Shown: in pieces, positions 29,386 to 37,830 of the stretch
Position numbering within the stretch: the stretch's first letter is position 1
How the letters are laid out: each line of letters opens with the position of its first letter
NCBI RefSeq assembly: GCF_937919355.1
Contig: NZ_CALFSA010000012.1
Coordinates: forward strand, 1-37,830
Direction of reading: 5' to 3'
DNA: 37,830 nucleotides
From: an uncultured Methanofollis sp.
Lineage (GTDB): Archaea > Halobacteriota > Methanomicrobia > Methanomicrobiales > Methanofollaceae
Translations under genes and position numbers: made by a program
Notes under the pieces: generated by a model
What the model was told of the DNA's origin: nothing
Seen by the model: only the letters and a program-made list of their open reading frames with translations
Database searches by the model: none

Positions 29386-29414
29386 CGATAAAGTTTTCCA
29401 GGTGTCCAAATTTC
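29386..29414 (-). promoter_or_regulatory. promoter and possible self-operator of DtxR-family gene
   Basis: Minus-strand AAACTTTATCG (29386-29396) is the TATA box for the start at 29363. Immediately upstream, AAATTTGGACAC (29403-29414) shares AAATTTGG with the operator at 28881-28899, suggesting autoregulation. Confidence 0.45.
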
Positions 29415-29461
29415 GCGCGACACCGAGACTATCATGAGGGCGTACGACAAACAGAGTACTG

Positions 29462-30889
29462 ATGCTCTGCGAGAAGGAGATCGTCGCCCGTTTTCTGGAA
29501 ACCGACCTGCTGGTGGCCCCCGAGGTGGTCCAGTATATCAGGGATCAGGACGACCCCGCCCTCATCGACCGCATCATCGCGACCGTCCCGTCCGGGGCCT
29601 TTTTTGTCTCCCCAGAGTGTATCCAGGCAGAGAAAAAAGAGAGGGACGGGATGCGGTTCCTCGCCGATCCGCACCTCAAAGTGCTCCAGGGCAAAGACGG
29701 GGACTGCGGGTGCATACAGGACTTCGAGGAGTACGTCACCTACTTCAGGAACAGGTTCACCCGTCTCTCCAGCGTCCTCAAGGGGAGGGTCCAGCCCGTC
29801 CCGATCGAGGCGCTCCAGAGGACAGGGCGCTACCGGGACGAAGACGTCTCCTTCATCGGCATGGTCTCAGAGGTCCGGTCCACCGCGAGCGGGAACAAGA
29901 TGGCCGAACTCGAAGACCCGACCGCCACGATGCGGGTGCTCTTCAACAAGAGCAGGGAAGGTTTTGAGGAGGCCGAGAAACTCCTCCCCGACGAGGTGGT
30001 CGGGGTGAAGGGCAAACTCTCCAGCGACGGGAACATTTTCTTTGCCGACACCCTTGTGCGGCCCGACATCCCCATCTCGCATGCACCCATCCACTCCGAC
30101 CAGCCCGGCCGCGCCGTCCTCATCTCCGACGTCCACGTCGGCTCGGACACCTTCCTCGAAGACGCCTGGCACCGCTTCGCCGCATGGCTCGGGGACCACC
30201 CGGAGATCGGCTACCTTCTCGTCGCCGGCGACCTCGTGGACGGCATCGGCGTCTATCCGGGGCAGGAACAGGAACTCGTGATCAAAAACATATACGAGCA
30301 GTACCGGGCCTTCGGCAGGATGCTCTCCACCCTCCCTTCCCACCTCAGGATCGTCCTCGCACCGGGCAACCACGACGTCGTGCGGGGCGCAGAGCCTCAG
30401 CCCGCCATCCCGGAGGAGTTCAGAGAGGGCTACCCGGACAACTGCGTCTGGGTCGAAAACCCGGCCCTCATCTCCCTGCAGGGGGTCCACGTCCTGATGT
30501 ACCACGGTCGGTCGTACGACGACATGATCGGCATGATCCCGGGGGCGTCGTACTGCCACCCCGAGGAGATCATGGAAGAGATGCTCAAAAGGCGCCACCT
30601 CGCCCCGACCTTCGGGCTGCGGACCCCGATCGCCCCGGCAGAACGTGACCCCCTCATCATCGACCCGGTACCCGAAGTGCTCTTCACCGGCCACGTCCAC
30701 ATCAGCGGGATCAAAAAGTACAGGGGCGTCCTCATGGTCAACGCCGGCACCTGGCAGTCCCAGACCGCCTTCCAGAAACAGATGAACACCGTGCCGACCC
30801 CGGCGCGGGCGGTGGTCCTGGACCTCCGGACCGTGGACCATGAGATGCTCGACTTCAGCCAGCCCGGCGAACCGGTGCGCCTCCCCTGA
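29462..30889 (+). CDS. polB: DNA polymerase D small subunit (DP1)
   Basis: A 475-residue subunit of the archaeal replicative polymerase PolD, carrying the 3'-5' proofreading nuclease. An N-terminal region (1-120) is followed by an OB-fold (about 128-205) and a calcineurin-like phosphoesterase domain with SDVHVGS, AGDLVDG, APGNHDVV, LMYHGRSYDD and LFTGHVH, all metal-binding motifs intact. Length agrees with other euryarchaeal DP1 proteins. It is transcribed divergently from the DtxR-family gene, with 98 bp between starts. The start ATG at 29462 has no obvious ribosome-binding site, and the promoter is not clear. The large subunit gene is not in the window. Confidence 0.93.
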   Translation: MLCEKEIVARFLETDLLVAPEVVQYIRDQDDPALIDRIIATVPSGAFFVSPECIQAEKKERDGMRFLADPHLKVLQGKDGDCGCIQDFEEYVTYFRNRFTRLSSVLKGRVQPVPIEALQRTGRYRDEDVSFIGMVSEVRSTASGNKMAELEDPTATMRVLFNKSREGFEEAEKLLPDEVVGVKGKLSSDGNIFFADTLVRPDIPISHAPIHSDQPGRAVLISDVHVGSDTFLEDAWHRFAAWLGDHPEIGYLLVAGDLVDGIGVYPGQEQELVIKNIYEQYRAFGRMLSTLPSHLRIVLAPGNHDVVRGAEPQPAIPEEFREGYPDNCVWVENPALISLQGVHVLMYHGRSYDDMIGMIPGASYCHPEEIMEEMLKRRHLAPTFGLRTPIAPAERDPLIIDPVPEVLFTGHVHISGIKKYRGVLMVNAGTWQSQTAFQKQMNTVPTPARAVVLDLRTVDHEMLDFSQPGEPVRLP

Positions 30890-30972
30890 TCGCCGACCAT
30901 ACTCCTGATGCACCGGCAGCACCAGGACAGAGGATAAAAATCGCTCGCTTTTTATTATTGAACTGCCTCATA

Positions 30973-30990
30973 GAATTGAATAATCAATTC
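30973..30990. promoter_or_regulatory. inverted repeat before pyrophosphatase gene
   Basis: Arms GAATTGA and TCAATTC around ATAA (perfect, 7 bp), about 43-60 bp before the hppA start. A TATA-like TTTTTATTATT lies at about 30949-30959, so the repeat would sit at or just after the start point: operator or leader hairpin. Confidence 0.4.
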
Positions 30991-31032
30991 CCGAGTTTTG
31001 ATGTGAAATCAGTTCTCGGAGGATAGAAAAAC

Positions 31033-33078
<2,046 letters not shown>

Positions 33079-33093
33079 TTTTTTTTCTTTTTT
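33079..33093 (+). terminator. T-tract terminator of hppA
   Basis: Fourteen of 15 bases are T, starting directly after the hppA stop codon, a typical archaeal oligo-T terminator. Confidence 0.65.
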
Positions 33094-33144
33094 CGGCCTC
33101 TTTTCCCGGGTCATCACCTTCATCACCCTTCAGGACAGATCCTT

Positions 33145-33171
33145 ACCTGCAGGAACGCTTTTCCTGCAGGT
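33145..33171 (+). promoter_or_regulatory. perfect hairpin overlapping corA ribosome-binding site
   Basis: ACCTGCAGGAA (33145-33155) and TTCCTGCAGGT (33161-33171) are exact reverse complements around CGCTT. The right arm ends six bases before the corA ATG and contains the AGGT of the presumed ribosome-binding site AGGTGAT, so folding would hide it. It could alternatively be a protein operator. Regulatory effect is inferred. Confidence 0.55.
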
Positions 33172-33177
33172 GATGTC

Positions 33178-34122
33178 ATGCTCCAGATCTTCAAGACCAG
33201 ACAGAACGGCGACGGGGTTTTCATCGAAGAACTGGACATCGTCGAACCCGGTTCATGGATCTTCTGCACGGCACCCGACGAGGCCGAGATCGCCCGGGCC
33301 GCCGGGATCATGGGCATGGCCCCCGAGGATATCAGGGCCGCCCTCGATGAGGAAGAGAGGCCGCGCATGGAGACCGAGGAGGGGAAGACCCTCATCCTCA
33401 TCGACACCCCGATCAGGGTGGAAGGCGAACCCGCAGGGACCTACTCGACCATACCCCTCGGGATCGCAATGAACGAGGACTATATCCTCACGATCTGCCT
33501 CCAGGAGATCCCCATCCTCCGCGACTTCATCGCCGGGAAGGTGAAGACCTTCTACACTTTCAAAAAGACGCGTTTCCTCTTCCAGATCCTTTACCGGAAC
33601 GCCTCATACTACCTGAACTTCCTCAGGCAGATAGACAAGAGGAGTTATGAGGTCGAGAAAGAACTCCACCTCTCCCTCCGGAACGAGGAACTGATCCAGT
33701 TGCTGAACCTGGAAAAGTCGCTGGTCTACTTCTCCACCTCCCTGAAGAGCAACGAGGTGGTGCTCGAAAAGATCCTCCGCTCCAAGCCGATGCGGATGTT
33801 CCCCGACGACGAGGACCTCCTGGAGGACGTCATCATCGAGAACAAGCAGGCCATCGAGATGGCGAACATCTACTCGAACATCCTCTCCGGGACGATGGAC
33901 GCCTTCGCCTCGATCATCTCAAACAACCTCAACATCGTGATGAAGTTCCTCGCCTCGGTGACGATCGTCCTTGCCGTGCCGACGATGATCGCGAGTTTCT
34001 TCGGCATGAACGTGGGTATCCCCCTCCAGGACAGTCCCCTCGCCTTCGCCGTCATCATCGGGATATCGATGATCGTCTCGGCCCTGATCGTCTTCGTCCT
34101 CATCAAAAAGAAGATGCTCTGA
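33178..34122 (+). CDS. corA: CorA-family magnesium transporter
   Basis: A 314-residue member of the CorA/MIT family forming a pentameric Mg2+ (or Co2+/Ni2+) channel. A cytoplasmic N-terminal domain (1-240), with a long helix-rich segment (EVEKELHLSLRNEELIQLLN and onward), is followed by two membrane helices with the selectivity loop FFGMNVGIPL between them. The second helix ends in KKKML. Length is normal. ATG at 33178 is preceded by AGGTGAT within a hairpin arm. It lies 99 bp after hppA but a strong T-tract separates them; no TATA box is obvious. The 3' end overlaps the convergent receiver gene by 20 bp. Confidence 0.94.
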   Translation: MLQIFKTRQNGDGVFIEELDIVEPGSWIFCTAPDEAEIARAAGIMGMAPEDIRAALDEEERPRMETEEGKTLILIDTPIRVEGEPAGTYSTIPLGIAMNEDYILTICLQEIPILRDFIAGKVKTFYTFKKTRFLFQILYRNASYYLNFLRQIDKRSYEVEKELHLSLRNEELIQLLNLEKSLVYFSTSLKSNEVVLEKILRSKPMRMFPDDEDLLEDVIIENKQAIEMANIYSNILSGTMDAFASIISNNLNIVMKFLASVTIVLAVPTMIASFFGMNVGIPLQDSPLAFAVIIGISMIVSALIVFVLIKKKML

Positions 34123-34504
34123 GGGCGACGGCCACCCGCACGGCGTGGGCGAGTTCCAGCAACTCTGCCCGCGTGCCCCCGCCTTTTCTCACGTAGAAGG
34201 ACGCTCCGGCGGTGAGAGCGTCTTCGAGCACTGAGTCGCGGCTCCTTCCCGTATAAAGGACAAAAGGCAGGGATATGCCCCGCGACCTGAGGGCCCGGAG
34301 GAAGGCGATGCCAGTGAGGCCCGGCATCTCGAAGTCGGAGACGACGGCGTCGAACCGGCCCGGCAGGAGGGGGAAGGCGTCTTCTGCCGACGACGCGGTC
34401 GTGCAGGAGAAACTCCCCGTCCCTTCCAGGAACACCTGTGCACGCTCACGGACAGAAGGGTCGTCATCGACGATCAGGAGATTTATCACGTCGCCTTCGC
34501 ACAT
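34103..34504 (-). CDS. stand-alone response-regulator receiver domain
   Basis: A 133-residue single-domain CheY-like receiver. The acidic pocket is IVDDDPS (Asp13-15), the phospho-acceptor is Asp57 in VVSDFEMPG, the switch Thr is in VLYTGRS and the conserved Lys is in FYVRKGG. There is no output domain, so it should act by protein contacts after phosphorylation by a histidine kinase, none of which is encoded here. The start is uncertain: ATG at 34504 is used here, TTG at 34507 or GTG at 34489 (Val6) are alternatives. Its 3' end overlaps corA tail to tail. Confidence 0.87.
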   Translation of the reverse strand: MCEGDVINLLIVDDDPSVRERAQVFLEGTGSFSCTTASSAEDAFPLLPGRFDAVVSDFEMPGLTGIAFLRALRSRGISLPFVLYTGRSRDSVLEDALTAGASFYVRKGGGTRAELLELAHAVRVAVALRASSF

Positions 34505-34625
34505 CAAGGAAATGAGGAGGGCAGGAGAGAAAAAACCTCGCCCCCGAACCGCGGCGCTACCCTCTCACCGTGCAGGCGATCCCGAAAAAACCGCCCCTTT
34601 CAGCCCCTGATCCCCACTGGCCCTG

Positions 34626-34637
34626 AAAGATATATCC
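34626..34637 (+). promoter_or_regulatory. TATA box of first MarC-family gene
   Basis: AAAGATATATCC centred 28 bp before the ATG at 34660. The same GATATATCC core precedes the second MarC gene at a similar distance. Confidence 0.6.
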
Positions 34638-34659
34638 TTCCATGACCATAGATGGGATT

Positions 34660-35250
34660 ATGACAGAACTCCTCACCTCCCTCCTCTATGCCTTCGCGAC
34701 GCTCTTCATCATCCTCGACCCCATACTCTCGATCCCGATCTTTGTTGGGCTCACGAAAGATAAATCGGCCGAGGAGAAGACCAGACAGGCGGGTATCGCC
34801 GTCGTTGTAGCGGGCGTACTCCTCTTCATCTTCCTCATCTTCGGGTCCCTCATCTTCGACATCCTGGGCATCACCCTCGCCAGTTTCCAGGTCGCCGGGG
34901 GCATACTCCTCTTCATCCTGGGCATGCAGGAGGCCCTCGGCATCGAGTTCGCCCATGACGAGAAGAGCAGGCAGAACATGGCCGGCGTGATCATCGGCAC
35001 GCCCCTCCTCTGCGGGCCGGGCGCGATCACGACGGTGATCCTCCTCTCGACAAAGATCAGCCCGCTCATCACAGGCATCGCCCTCTTCCTCTGCCTCGCC
35101 ATCACCTGGCTCATCCTCAGGTACGCCGCCGCAATCCTTCGCATCTTCGGCAGCACCATCACCGATATCGTAGCCAGAGTATTAGGCATGTTCCTCGCCG
35201 CCATCGCGGTCAAACTCATCGCCGAAGGGGCGATAGGGCTTGGCTGGTAA
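34660..35250 (+). CDS. MarC-family integral membrane protein, copy A
   Basis: A 196-residue membrane protein with six predicted helices, of the MarC/UPF0056 family; despite the name, members have no proven antibiotic-export role. Landmarks are ATLFIILDPILSIPIFVGLT, GIAVVVAGVLLFIFLIFG, LILGM-type helix ends, IGTPLLCGPGAITTVI and the C-terminal AAIAVKLIAEGAIGLG. ATG at 34660 is preferred over 34642 because the TATA box at 34626-34637 is then 28 bp away and because the N-terminus then aligns residue for residue with the second copy. It is followed by a paralogue after 47 bp. Confidence 0.88.
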   Translation: MTELLTSLLYAFATLFIILDPILSIPIFVGLTKDKSAEEKTRQAGIAVVVAGVLLFIFLIFGSLIFDILGITLASFQVAGGILLFILGMQEALGIEFAHDEKSRQNMAGVIIGTPLLCGPGAITTVILLSTKISPLITGIALFLCLAITWLILRYAAAILRIFGSTITDIVARVLGMFLAAIAVKLIAEGAIGLGW

Positions 35251-35261
35251 GAGGTGCGGAC

Positions 35262-35273
35262 AGGATATATCCA
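35262..35273 (+). promoter_or_regulatory. TATA box of second MarC-family gene
   Basis: AGGATATATCCA, containing the palindrome GGATATATCC, about 30 bp before the ATG at 35298. It gives the second copy its own leaderless transcript. Confidence 0.6.
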
Positions 35274-35297
35274 GACAAAAACATATACTGTAGACAC

Positions 35298-35885
35298 ATG
35301 GACGACCCCCTCACCGCCTTTACGTACGCGTTTGTCACCCTCTTCATCATCCTCCACCCCCTCCTCGTGGTCCCCACATTTCTCGGGCTCACCCGGGGAT
35401 ACAGGACGGAGGAGAAGAACAGGCAGGCCACCATAGCCACGGCTGTGGCAGGCGGACTCCTCTTCACCTTCCTCCTCTTCGGTTCCCTGATCTTCGATAT
35501 CCTGGGCATTACCCTCCCGAGTTTCGAGGTCGCCGGCGGTGTCCTCCTCCTGATCGTGGGGATGCAACAGGCACTCGGGATCGAGTACACGCCGCCGGAA
35601 GGGGGGAAACAGCAGAACATCGGCGTGATCGTCGGCACACCCCTGATATGCGGGCCGGGTTCGATCACGACGGTGATCCTCCTCTCGACAAAACTTGGCA
35701 TCCTCATCACCATCCCGGCCGTCATACTCTGCCTGGTACTCACCTGGCTCATCCTCAGATATGCCGACGCCATCCAGCAGGCCCTCGGCGAGACGATCAG
35801 CGGGGTCCTGACCGATGTCTTCGGTATGGTACTCGCGGCCCTCGCGGTGACGCTCATCGCCGAAGGTGTCGGCGGACTGCGATAG
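35298..35885 (+). CDS. MarC-family integral membrane protein, copy B
   Basis: A 195-residue paralogue of the preceding gene with six helices: FVTLFIILHPLLVVPTFLGL, TAVAGGLLFTFLLFGSLIFD, GTPLICGPGSITTVILLSTK and ALAVTLIAEGVGGLR are shared landmarks. A notable difference is His for Asp in the first helix (IILHP versus IILDP). It has its own TATA box, so it can be expressed independently of copy A. Function unknown; both are probably small-solute or lipid-associated membrane proteins (weak inference). Confidence 0.88.
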   Translation: MDDPLTAFTYAFVTLFIILHPLLVVPTFLGLTRGYRTEEKNRQATIATAVAGGLLFTFLLFGSLIFDILGITLPSFEVAGGVLLLIVGMQQALGIEYTPPEGGKQQNIGVIVGTPLICGPGSITTVILLSTKLGILITIPAVILCLVLTWLILRYADAIQQALGETISGVLTDVFGMVLAALAVTLIAEGVGGLR

Positions 35886-36209
35886 GCGCCAAGTCCCCAC
35901 ACACCTCTTTTTTCCCGCCGGGAAATCGTACCCCTGCCCGCGGAAAGAACGTCCTGACACTCAGGGATGGTGAACCGGCCATAAAAACGTCTTATTCATC
36001 ATTTAACCTATGATTTAGAATAGAAATAGGCACAATATTATTTTTTTGCCCTTAAAAAAGGATAATCAGCAAATAGAGCACCAACCAATTAAATTATTTG
36101 ATTCCGTGGCTTCAATAGAGGCTTCGTCGCCCGGGGTGCGGACTGAACACATACATCCACAAAATACACCCCGAATTCGATATGCCCCCCGGATCAGCGA
36201 GAACCATCA
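35886..36209. other. AT-rich intergenic region
   Basis: No gene is supported. It includes a T7 run (36041-36047) and an A6 run (36054-36059) that can pair across GCCCTT, a possible terminator for the MarC transcript, then an AT-rich segment (36081-36101, AATTAAATTATTTG) that may contain a promoter for the chemotaxis-type gene. The composition differs sharply from the coding DNA on both sides. Confidence 0.5.
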
Positions 36210-37830
36210 ATGACCAAACAGAGCATGACACCCGAAGACTGCGAGCAGGAAAACGCCCTGCTCAGGGAGAGACTGGCAGAGGCAGAGGCAAAGATCGGGC
36301 AGTATGAGGCCATCCTCGACGAGATCCCCTTCCCCATCTCGGTGACCGATATGGACATGAACTGGACGTTCATGAACAGGGCGCTCGAGTCTGTGCTGCA
36401 CCTCGACAGACGGCAGGCCCTCGGAAAGCCCTGCAGTTCATGCAAAGGCGAGCCCTGTAACACCGAAAAGTGCGGCGTCGCCGCCCTCAGGAACGGGACG
36501 AAGAGGGTGCTCTTCCAGGATCACGGGAAAAGTGTCCAGATGGATACCGCCTACCTGACCAATGCACAGGGCACAAAGACCGGTCACATCGAGATAACCC
36601 AGGACATCACCGAGATGACGAGGGTCAGCGCCTTCCTGGAGACCGAGGCGCAGAGGATCGCGGAGAACCTCACCAAGATCGCGGAGGGAAGCACGGAGGT
36701 CGACCTGACAATGGGGGCGACGGACAGGTACACGGAGAGAGTCGCCCCCCTCATCGCTGAGATCGACAGGGCGACAGAGGCCACCCTCGAGTCCCTCGGC
36801 ATGATGCAGGAAGACATCGGCATGCTCACCGAGGCCGCCAGGGACGGGATATTCTCGACCCGCGCCGATGCCACCCGGCATACGGGGGAGTACAGGGCCA
36901 TCCTCCAGGAGATCAACGACCTCCTCGACGCCGTAACCACGCCCCTCCAGAGCGCTGTAAAGTATGCCGAACTCATCGGCATGGGCCAGATCCCGGACAA
37001 AGTCGACGCAACAAAGCGCAACGGTGATTTCAGGAAACTCGCGGAGAGCCTCAACACCTGCACAGAGGGCATGCAGGGCCTGAAGGAGGGGTATGTCGTC
37101 CTCCAGAAGATCGCACAGAACGACTACACCCGGAGAGTCGAAGGGCACTACAAGGGCGGTTATGCCAGGATGGCAGATATGATCAACACGGTCCAGGACC
37201 GCCTCCTCCATATCCAGGAGGGCGTGGTCCAGATCAGCAGGGGCGACCTCTCCGAACTGGAGAACCTCAAGACCGCCGGAAAACGTTCTGAGAACGACCA
37301 GATGATCCCGGCCTTCATTACAATGATGGAAGCGGTCCGGAGGCTCGTAGACGACGCGAACATGCTCGCAAAGGCCGGCAGGGAGGGGAGGCTCTCGACC
37401 CGCGCCGACGCCTCGAAGCACCAGGGTGAGTTCGCCGGAGTCGTCGAGGGCGTCAACCAGTTGATTGACTCGGTCGTTGCCCCGGTCAACGAGGCGATGC
37501 TGGTCACCGGCCACTATGCTGAGGGCGACTACACCCCGCGGATCTCCGAAGACCTCGTCGTCGCCGGTGACTTCCAGAAGTTCAAGGACTCCCTGAACGA
37601 CATGGCCGACAGGATGACCGAAACCGTCAGGGAGATCCAGCATATCGCCGAACAGGTCGACTACGGCACGTCCGAATCGAGCAAGGGCGTCGACCAGCTG
37701 GCAAAAGCCGCCGAGCAGGTTGCGATCACGAGCCAGAAGTGCGCCGACCTCTCCCGCGAGACACTCCAGAAGATTGAGGATGTCGGCAGGCGCGTCGCGG
37801 ACCTTTCCACCTCGAACGAGGAGATGGCCA
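36210..37830 (+). CDS. soluble methyl-accepting chemotaxis-type transducer (5' part)
   Basis: Open from ATG at 36210 to the window edge (540 codons) without a stop. A short coiled coil (11-35) is followed by a PAS domain (about 34-135) with a cysteine cluster GKPCSSCKGEPCNTEKCGV (about 72-90). Then come three or more HAMP-like repeats, recognisable by repeated AAR/AGREG.(F/L)STRADA blocks (about 205-230 and 390-415) and NDYTRRVEGHYKGGY. The start of the helical signalling domain follows (from about 485). There is no membrane helix, so this is a cytoplasmic transducer of the MCP class. ATG at 36225 is an alternative start. The CheA/CheW-contact tip lies beyond the window. Confidence 0.85.
   Translation, partial: MTKQSMTPEDCEQENALLRERLAEAEAKIGQYEAILDEIPFPISVTDMDMNWTFMNRALESVLHLDRRQALGKPCSSCKGEPCNTEKCGVAALRNGTKRVLFQDHGKSVQMDTAYLTNAQGTKTGHIEITQDITEMTRVSAFLETEAQRIAENLTKIAEGSTEVDLTMGATDRYTERVAPLIAEIDRATEATLESLGMMQEDIGMLTEAARDGIFSTRADATRHTGEYRAILQEINDLLDAVTTPLQSAVKYAELIGMGQIPDKVDATKRNGDFRKLAESLNTCTEGMQGLKEGYVVLQKIAQNDYTRRVEGHYKGGYARMADMINTVQDRLLHIQEGVVQISRGDLSELENLKTAGKRSENDQMIPAFITMMEAVRRLVDDANMLAKAGREGRLSTRADASKHQGEFAGVVEGVNQLIDSVVAPVNEAMLVTGHYAEGDYTPRISEDLVVAGDFQKFKDSLNDMADRMTETVREIQHIAEQVDYGTSESSKGVDQLAKAAEQVAITSQKCADLSRETLQKIEDVGRRVADLSTSNEEMA

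Noticed and set aside
29462..30889. The phosphoesterase gene as a general metallophosphatase
   Set aside because: The OB-fold before the phosphoesterase domain, the overall length and the motif set fit PolD small subunit better.
34686..35960. Minus-strand open frame (about 424 codons) opposite both MarC genes
   Set aside because: Antisense to two paralogues with good promoters; no domain.

Overview
The window looks like chromosomal DNA of a GC-rich methanogenic archaeon, most probably of the order Methanomicrobiales (Methanofollis/Methanoculleus-like; the genus is inference). The archaeal assignment rests on a CofH F420-biosynthesis enzyme, the small subunit of DNA polymerase D, Tsr3, an archaeal Sec11-type signal peptidase, a PGF-pre-PGF surface protein, TATA boxes about 25-30 bp before many start codons (often implying leaderless mRNAs), and ATGA/GTGA stop-start overlaps.

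Region 1-7600 (minus strand) holds two tandem ABC-exporter operons. Each begins with the same 302-residue ATPase, the two gene copies lying in a 958-bp perfect direct repeat. The right operon (7600 to 4132) is ATPase - permease - exported NEW3-domain protein. The left operon (4032 to beyond position 1) is ATPase - permease - permease - permease - start of a fourth permease. The permeases are paralogues, and two junctions carry a 146-bp perfect repeat, so the array seems to have grown by unequal recombination. Divergent from it (7756-9127, plus) are an exported protein of unknown function and a membrane-anchored tandem winged-helix regulator. They form a candidate surface-sensing pair, with an inverted repeat lying between the divergent promoters.

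Region 9124-16379 carries a membrane-anchored C39-peptidase-like protein without catalytic residues, an alpha-glucan phosphorylase, a small 2TM protein, Tsr3 (rRNA acp transferase), a fusion of a TudS/DUF523-like domain with a nucleoside deoxyribosyltransferase-like domain, and a 765-residue TPR protein. Two non-coding stretches (12354-12736 and 16380-16813) are rich in perfect inverted repeats. The second is a candidate structured RNA or leader.

Region 16814-23557 has an HTH-PAS-PAS-PAS-GAF-PAS one-component sensor, an Rsm22-family ribosomal methyltransferase overlapping a membrane-anchored acetolactate decarboxylase, and a large PKD-containing surface protein with an archaeosortase-type C-terminus.

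Region 23885-29363 has cofH with a signal peptidase gene, a DUF3267 membrane zincin, a three-gene metal ABC importer (permease, ATPase, lipoprotein) and its likely DtxR-family regulator. Region 29462-37830 (mostly plus) has the PolD small subunit, a K+-dependent membrane pyrophosphatase, CorA with a perfect hairpin against its start codon, a stand-alone receiver domain (minus), two tandem MarC-family proteins, and the first 540 codons of a soluble chemotaxis-type transducer cut by the window end. No rRNA, tRNA, CRISPR array or transposase was recognised.
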